Shown here piece by piece: positions 61,547 to 64,000 of a DNA stretch of 64,000 nucleotides. Origin of the DNA: Anaerovorax odorimutans (GTDB lineage: Bacteria > Bacillota > Clostridia > Peptostreptococcales > Anaerovoracaceae); NCBI RefSeq assembly GCF_024459955.1, contig NZ_JANFXK010000002.1, forward strand, positions 62,001-126,000, read 5' to 3'. Within the stretch, counting starts at the first letter, position 1. Every line of letters starts with the position of its first letter. Made by a program: the position numbers and the translations under genes. The notes beneath the pieces are model-generated. The model was not told where the DNA came from, made no database searches, and worked only from the letters and a program-made list of their open reading frames with translations.

Positions 61547-61696
61547 ACGGGGTATGAAACCGTTAAAAATGAAAATTTGTGCTGCGGCTTGTTTCTGTGC
61601 CGCAGAAGCGTTGAAAAGCGCGTAGCTTTTCTCTAAAATCGGGCGTTGGTTACCAAACCGCATTCCGATATAGTATATCACATTTCCATACCCCGT
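61547..61696 (-). repeat. 150-bp element closed by a 13-bp inverted repeat
   Basis: ACGGGGTATGAAA (61547-61559) pairs with TTTCCATACCCCGT (61683-61696), 13 pairs with one bulge. Inside is a 6-bp hairpin TGCGGC...GCCGCA and AT-rich sequence including TATACT (61665 region), a possible -10 for the TiaS-like gene. The element lies 120-270 bases upstream of that gene on the same strand. It could be a leader structure or an inverted-repeat element. Confidence 0.5.
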
Positions 61697-62100
61697 GACT
61701 ACCGCCTATCTGGCCTTTTGAGCGGCTGCTGACAGGCGGGGTGCAGGTGGTTTGTGAGGATTTATACTATGGGCCGGCTCGCTGCGGAAGGTAGCGCCTG
61801 TTTCAATCTTATATGGCAGTTTCCATTGCCTGCCAGCCGGGGTGTTCGGAGTGTTCAGGGTATTCGGGGTGTTAAAAAGCCTGATTTTGTCTTTTTATAT
61901 AAAACTCGTTCTTTTGTGCCAATTTTATATTTTTTTATGCCGTTTGCAGCGACCGGAAGAAGCAAAGTCTGCTTATATCCGCATTTCCTCTCTTCCCAAC
62001 CTCCTGAAACCCATAAGTTTGTTATAAAATAGAGGAAAATTCTTTGTTTTTATATGGGTATGCTGGCCGGGTGAAGTCGGAGGTCGTCACGGTTTTACTT
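61697..62100. other. Gene-free stretch
   Basis: About 400 bases between the IR element and the terminator of the surface-protein gene. No convincing frame, RNA or promoter seen. A reading frame on the plus strand (61754-62032) has no ribosome site or domain. Confidence 0.45.
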
Positions 62101-62145
62101 AAAACGGGCCGGAGCCCAGCCAAAGGCCCGACCCCGATCCGTTTT
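62101..62145 (-). terminator. Probable terminator after the LRR/Ig/FN3 gene
   Basis: Outer arms AAAACGG (62101-62107) and CCGTTTT (62139-62145), inner arms GGGCC (62106-62110) and GGCCC (62125-62129). On the minus strand the structure is followed by TTTTAAG. It lies 32 bases after the stop at 62177. Confidence 0.5.
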
Positions 62146-62176
62146 AGATTTTATAGAGTTATGCAGGACGCGGCCT

Positions 62177-64000
62177 TTATCTTGCTTTATAGGACGCAAC
62201 TGTCGAATAGGCTCCGTATACCTTTTTGCCCTTTACTTTTCGATAAGCCCGCACTTTGAAGTAGTAGCGTTTACCTTTTTTCAGTTTTCCTGTGGTGTAC
62301 TTGACCGTCTTGGCCTTTTTAATCGTTTTCACGGCTTTGTAGCTTTTGTTCTTTTTCAGGGATCGGTAAACGGTGTAGCCGCTGGCTCCGGTGGTTCTCT
62401 TCCAGGTGACTTTTATCTTTTGGGAACCGCCCCTCCGCGCTTTTACTTTGGTCACTTTGGCCAGAGTCGGTTTGGCACTGGCAACGGGCGAGTAGTCGCC
62501 CAGATATCTGGTGCCGCTTATGGTTTTATAGGCCCGAACTTTGTAGTAATACGTGGTTCCGGTGGTTCTGCCGGTGTCGGTGTAGCTGCGGGAGGACGCC
62601 GACAGGGTGCGCAATTTGCTGTAGGAGCCGTTGCTTTTGGTGGCTCGGTAGACCTCATAGCCTGCGGCGCCACTGATGCCGCTCCATGTCACTTTGGTTT
62701 TGTTGTAGCCGGCGGAGGCCGCTCTGGCAGTCGGCGCCGCTACGGCTTTGACGGTGACGGTGCAGGTGGCGGTGACATATCCGTTTGCGGCTTTGGCTGT
62801 AATCGTTGCTGTCCCCGGTTTGACTGCGGTGACAGTGGTCGTTTTCCCACGTTCAGGGCTGACTGCCGCAACTCTTGTATTGCTGGATTCCCAGGTGACC
62901 GTATCGTTGTTGTTATTATATACGGTTACGTTCGCGGTGAGGCTGCTCTTTGCCGGCGCTTCCAGGGTTATAGCTCTGGTGCTGAGGGAGAGGGCTACCT
63001 GGGATATAATGTTGTAGGTATTCCAGCCAGTTGCTTTTCTATATGCGCTTTCACTGCCCGGGGGTACGATGATGGTTTTTAAATTAATTCCACCTAAGCT
63101 GCCATCATAACTGGGCGGCGTCCTTCTATCGATAATTAAACGGTATAATGAATCACATCCATAAAAAGCTCCATCCCCAATTTTATCTACTGTAGCGGGA
63201 ATTACCACTTGCCCTAAGTTACAACAACCTGCAAATGAATTTCTTGCTATTCCTACAGAATCTTCCGGAAGTTTAATTGATTTTAGATTTATTCGATCTT
63301 TAAAGATTTCTCCTTTTAATTTGCTGCCGCCTTCTCCATCATCCTCAAGCTTTGCTTTTGACAAATCAATTTCGGTTGCATTAAGAAAGTGGTTTTGTAA
63401 ATATTGAATATCTTCTTGATAGTTAAGCATTACATTTCCAACCGTTTTAATTTTTAGCAAGTCAATTTCTTTGGAATCCATTCCCTCCAGTTTTTCTTCT
63501 GCTTCTTTTTTTAAAGAACCGCTTTCCGAAACTGTAATTGACAACTCATCATAAGGTTCTTCTGTAATATTGCCCCCAAATTTTTTCCAATAACTATCCT
63601 TTTTATAAATATTTGAGCATCCCGGTAGCACTCTAATGCTTTCAAGACCTGCTTCGGCAAAGGGGTCATCAAAAGTCGTTGCTACCTCAGGAGGAGATAC
63701 ACAGTACAAGACTAAGGACTTTAAGGACCTGCACGCCAAAAAGCTTTGTGTTTTTATTTGCTTTATGGCTGCCGGAATATAAATATCTTTCAGGCTGGTA
63801 CAGTTTTTAAAAGCTCCGATACCGATTACACCCAAAGTTTCCGGCAATTTAACTATCTCCAGTTTCTTCATATTGGCAAAAGTATTATCTGGAATTCCTT
63901 CCACCATAATATCTTTACCCTTTTCATTTTTTTGACCAGACTCTATTAATGCAAAGCTGGCAGCAGTCAAATCCAGTTCATTTAAACTATTCATCCCTTT
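62177..64000 (-). CDS. Surface protein with BspA-type leucine-rich repeats, Ig-like and FN3 domains (5' end outside the window)
   Basis: About 608 codons are visible; the true start lies beyond base 64000, because the frame stays open to the edge without a signal peptide. BspA-type LRRs come first (LKSIKLPEDSVGIARNSFAG, quoted in 20 residues; VVIPATVDKIGDGAFYGC and CKSLVLYC-like units), then a BIG2 domain (VTWESSNTRVAAVSPERG and GTATITAKAANGYVTATCTV), then two fibronectin type III domains rich in Lys/Tyr (TKVTWSGISGAAGYEVYRAT and KIKVTWKRTTGASGYTVYRS). It ends SYKAR without a membrane anchor or LPxTG. Likely a secreted adhesion or wall-associated protein of a host-associated anaerobe. Confidence 0.9.
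   Translation of the reverse strand, partial: KGMNSLNELDLTAASFALIESGQKNEKGKDIMVEGIPDNTFANMKKLEIVKLPETLGVIGIGAFKNCTSLKDIYIPAAIKQIKTQSFLACRSLKSLVLYCVSPPEVATTFDDPFAEAGLESIRVLPGCSNIYKKDSYWKKFGGNITEEPYDELSITVSESGSLKKEAEEKLEGMDSKEIDLLKIKTVGNVMLNYQEDIQYLQNHFLNATEIDLSKAKLEDDGEGGSKLKGEIFKDRINLKSIKLPEDSVGIARNSFAGCCNLGQVVIPATVDKIGDGAFYGCDSLYRLIIDRRTPPSYDGSLGGINLKTIIVPPGSESAYRKATGWNTYNIISQVALSLSTRAITLEAPAKSSLTANVTVYNNNNDTVTWESSNTRVAAVSPERGKTTTVTAVKPGTATITAKAANGYVTATCTVTVKAVAAPTARAASAGYNKTKVTWSGISGAAGYEVYRATKSNGSYSKLRTLSASSRSYTDTGRTTGTTYYYKVRAYKTISGTRYLGDYSPVASAKPTLAKVTKVKARRGGSQKIKVTWKRTTGASGYTVYRSLKKNKSYKAVKTIKKAKTVKYTTGKLKKGKRYYFKVRAYRKVKGKKVYGAYSTVASYKAR

Noticed and set aside
61425..61700. Cobalamin riboswitch before the metal-chelate importer
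   Set aside because: No B12-box-like sequence or matching stem arrangement was found on the minus strand.

Overview
The window is a gene-dense, roughly 50% GC stretch of chromosome from an anaerobic Gram-positive bacterium of the Bacillota, most likely class Clostridia. The evidence is TTG and ATG starts with strong AGGAGG-type ribosome sites, TTGACA/TATAAT promoters, a PhoP-type PHO box, a YlmH protein, a UPF0182 protein, an Rrf2-type regulator beside sulfur genes, a TSCPD protein, a DUF1667-type anaerobic dehydrogenase and an FHA-SEDS fusion. A family-level guess (Anaerovoracaceae or a relative) would be inference only. No phage, insertion sequence, CRISPR array or rRNA operon is visible.

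Layout. 1-9.4 kb (minus): a run starting from a promoter at 9.47-9.50 kb: a small membrane protein, a zinc-ribbon/coiled-coil/single-TM protein, a UPF0182 membrane protein, a glutamine synthetase and serS (cut by the window edge). 9.6-13.3 kb: an Asn/Gln-rich microprotein, a secreted NlpC/P60 hydrolase, a scar in which an AraC-type regulator fragment is joined to the second half of an OFA-type MFS transporter, an EamA transporter, and tRNA-Lys(CTT). 13.5-13.9 kb: a probable structured non-coding RNA with its own near-consensus promoter. 14.3-17.8 kb (minus): a DUF134 regulator with a NifX-like protein and twin palindromic operators, then an acyl-CoA ligase with an E2-like acyltransferase. 18-21 kb: FHA-SEDS glycosyltransferase plus transpeptidase PBP. 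21.9-26.8 kb: YlmH, DUF3048, TSCPD, an APC permease with a masked ribosome site, and a CDF metal exporter. 26.9-29.6 kb: Rrf2 regulator, metY and cysK. 29.7-34.4 kb: two glycerophosphodiesterase paralogues, endonuclease IV and DUF2804.

34.4-38.1 kb (minus): the complete riboflavin operon ribD-ribE-ribBA-ribH behind an FMN riboswitch and two tandem terminators. 38.1-39.2 kb is a gene-free, repeat-rich stretch. 39.2-43.4 kb (minus): pstS-pstC-pstA-pstB-phoU behind a PHO box. 43.5-44.3 kb: a lipoprotein. 44.5-50.0 kb (minus): molybdenum-cofactor genes moaA-moaC-mogA-MOSC running into a GlpA-like/GlpB-DUF1667 dehydrogenase pair. 50.1-61.4 kb: two cell-surface proteins facing a long minus-strand run comprising a TiaS-like protein, a FecCD-type metal-chelate ABC transporter, MoxR, DUF58 and a transglutaminase-fold membrane protein that lacks its catalytic cysteine. 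62.2 kb to the end: a surface protein with leucine-rich, Ig-like and fibronectin III repeats, cut by the window edge.

The best candidates for undescribed biology are the structured RNA at 13.5-13.9 kb, the TiaS-like/metal-transporter/MoxR run, the inactive-looking transglutaminase, the acyltransferase-like protein without its catalytic histidine, the Asn/Gln-rich microprotein, and several structured intergenic elements. All function statements are based on recognised sequence motifs; no database search was run.
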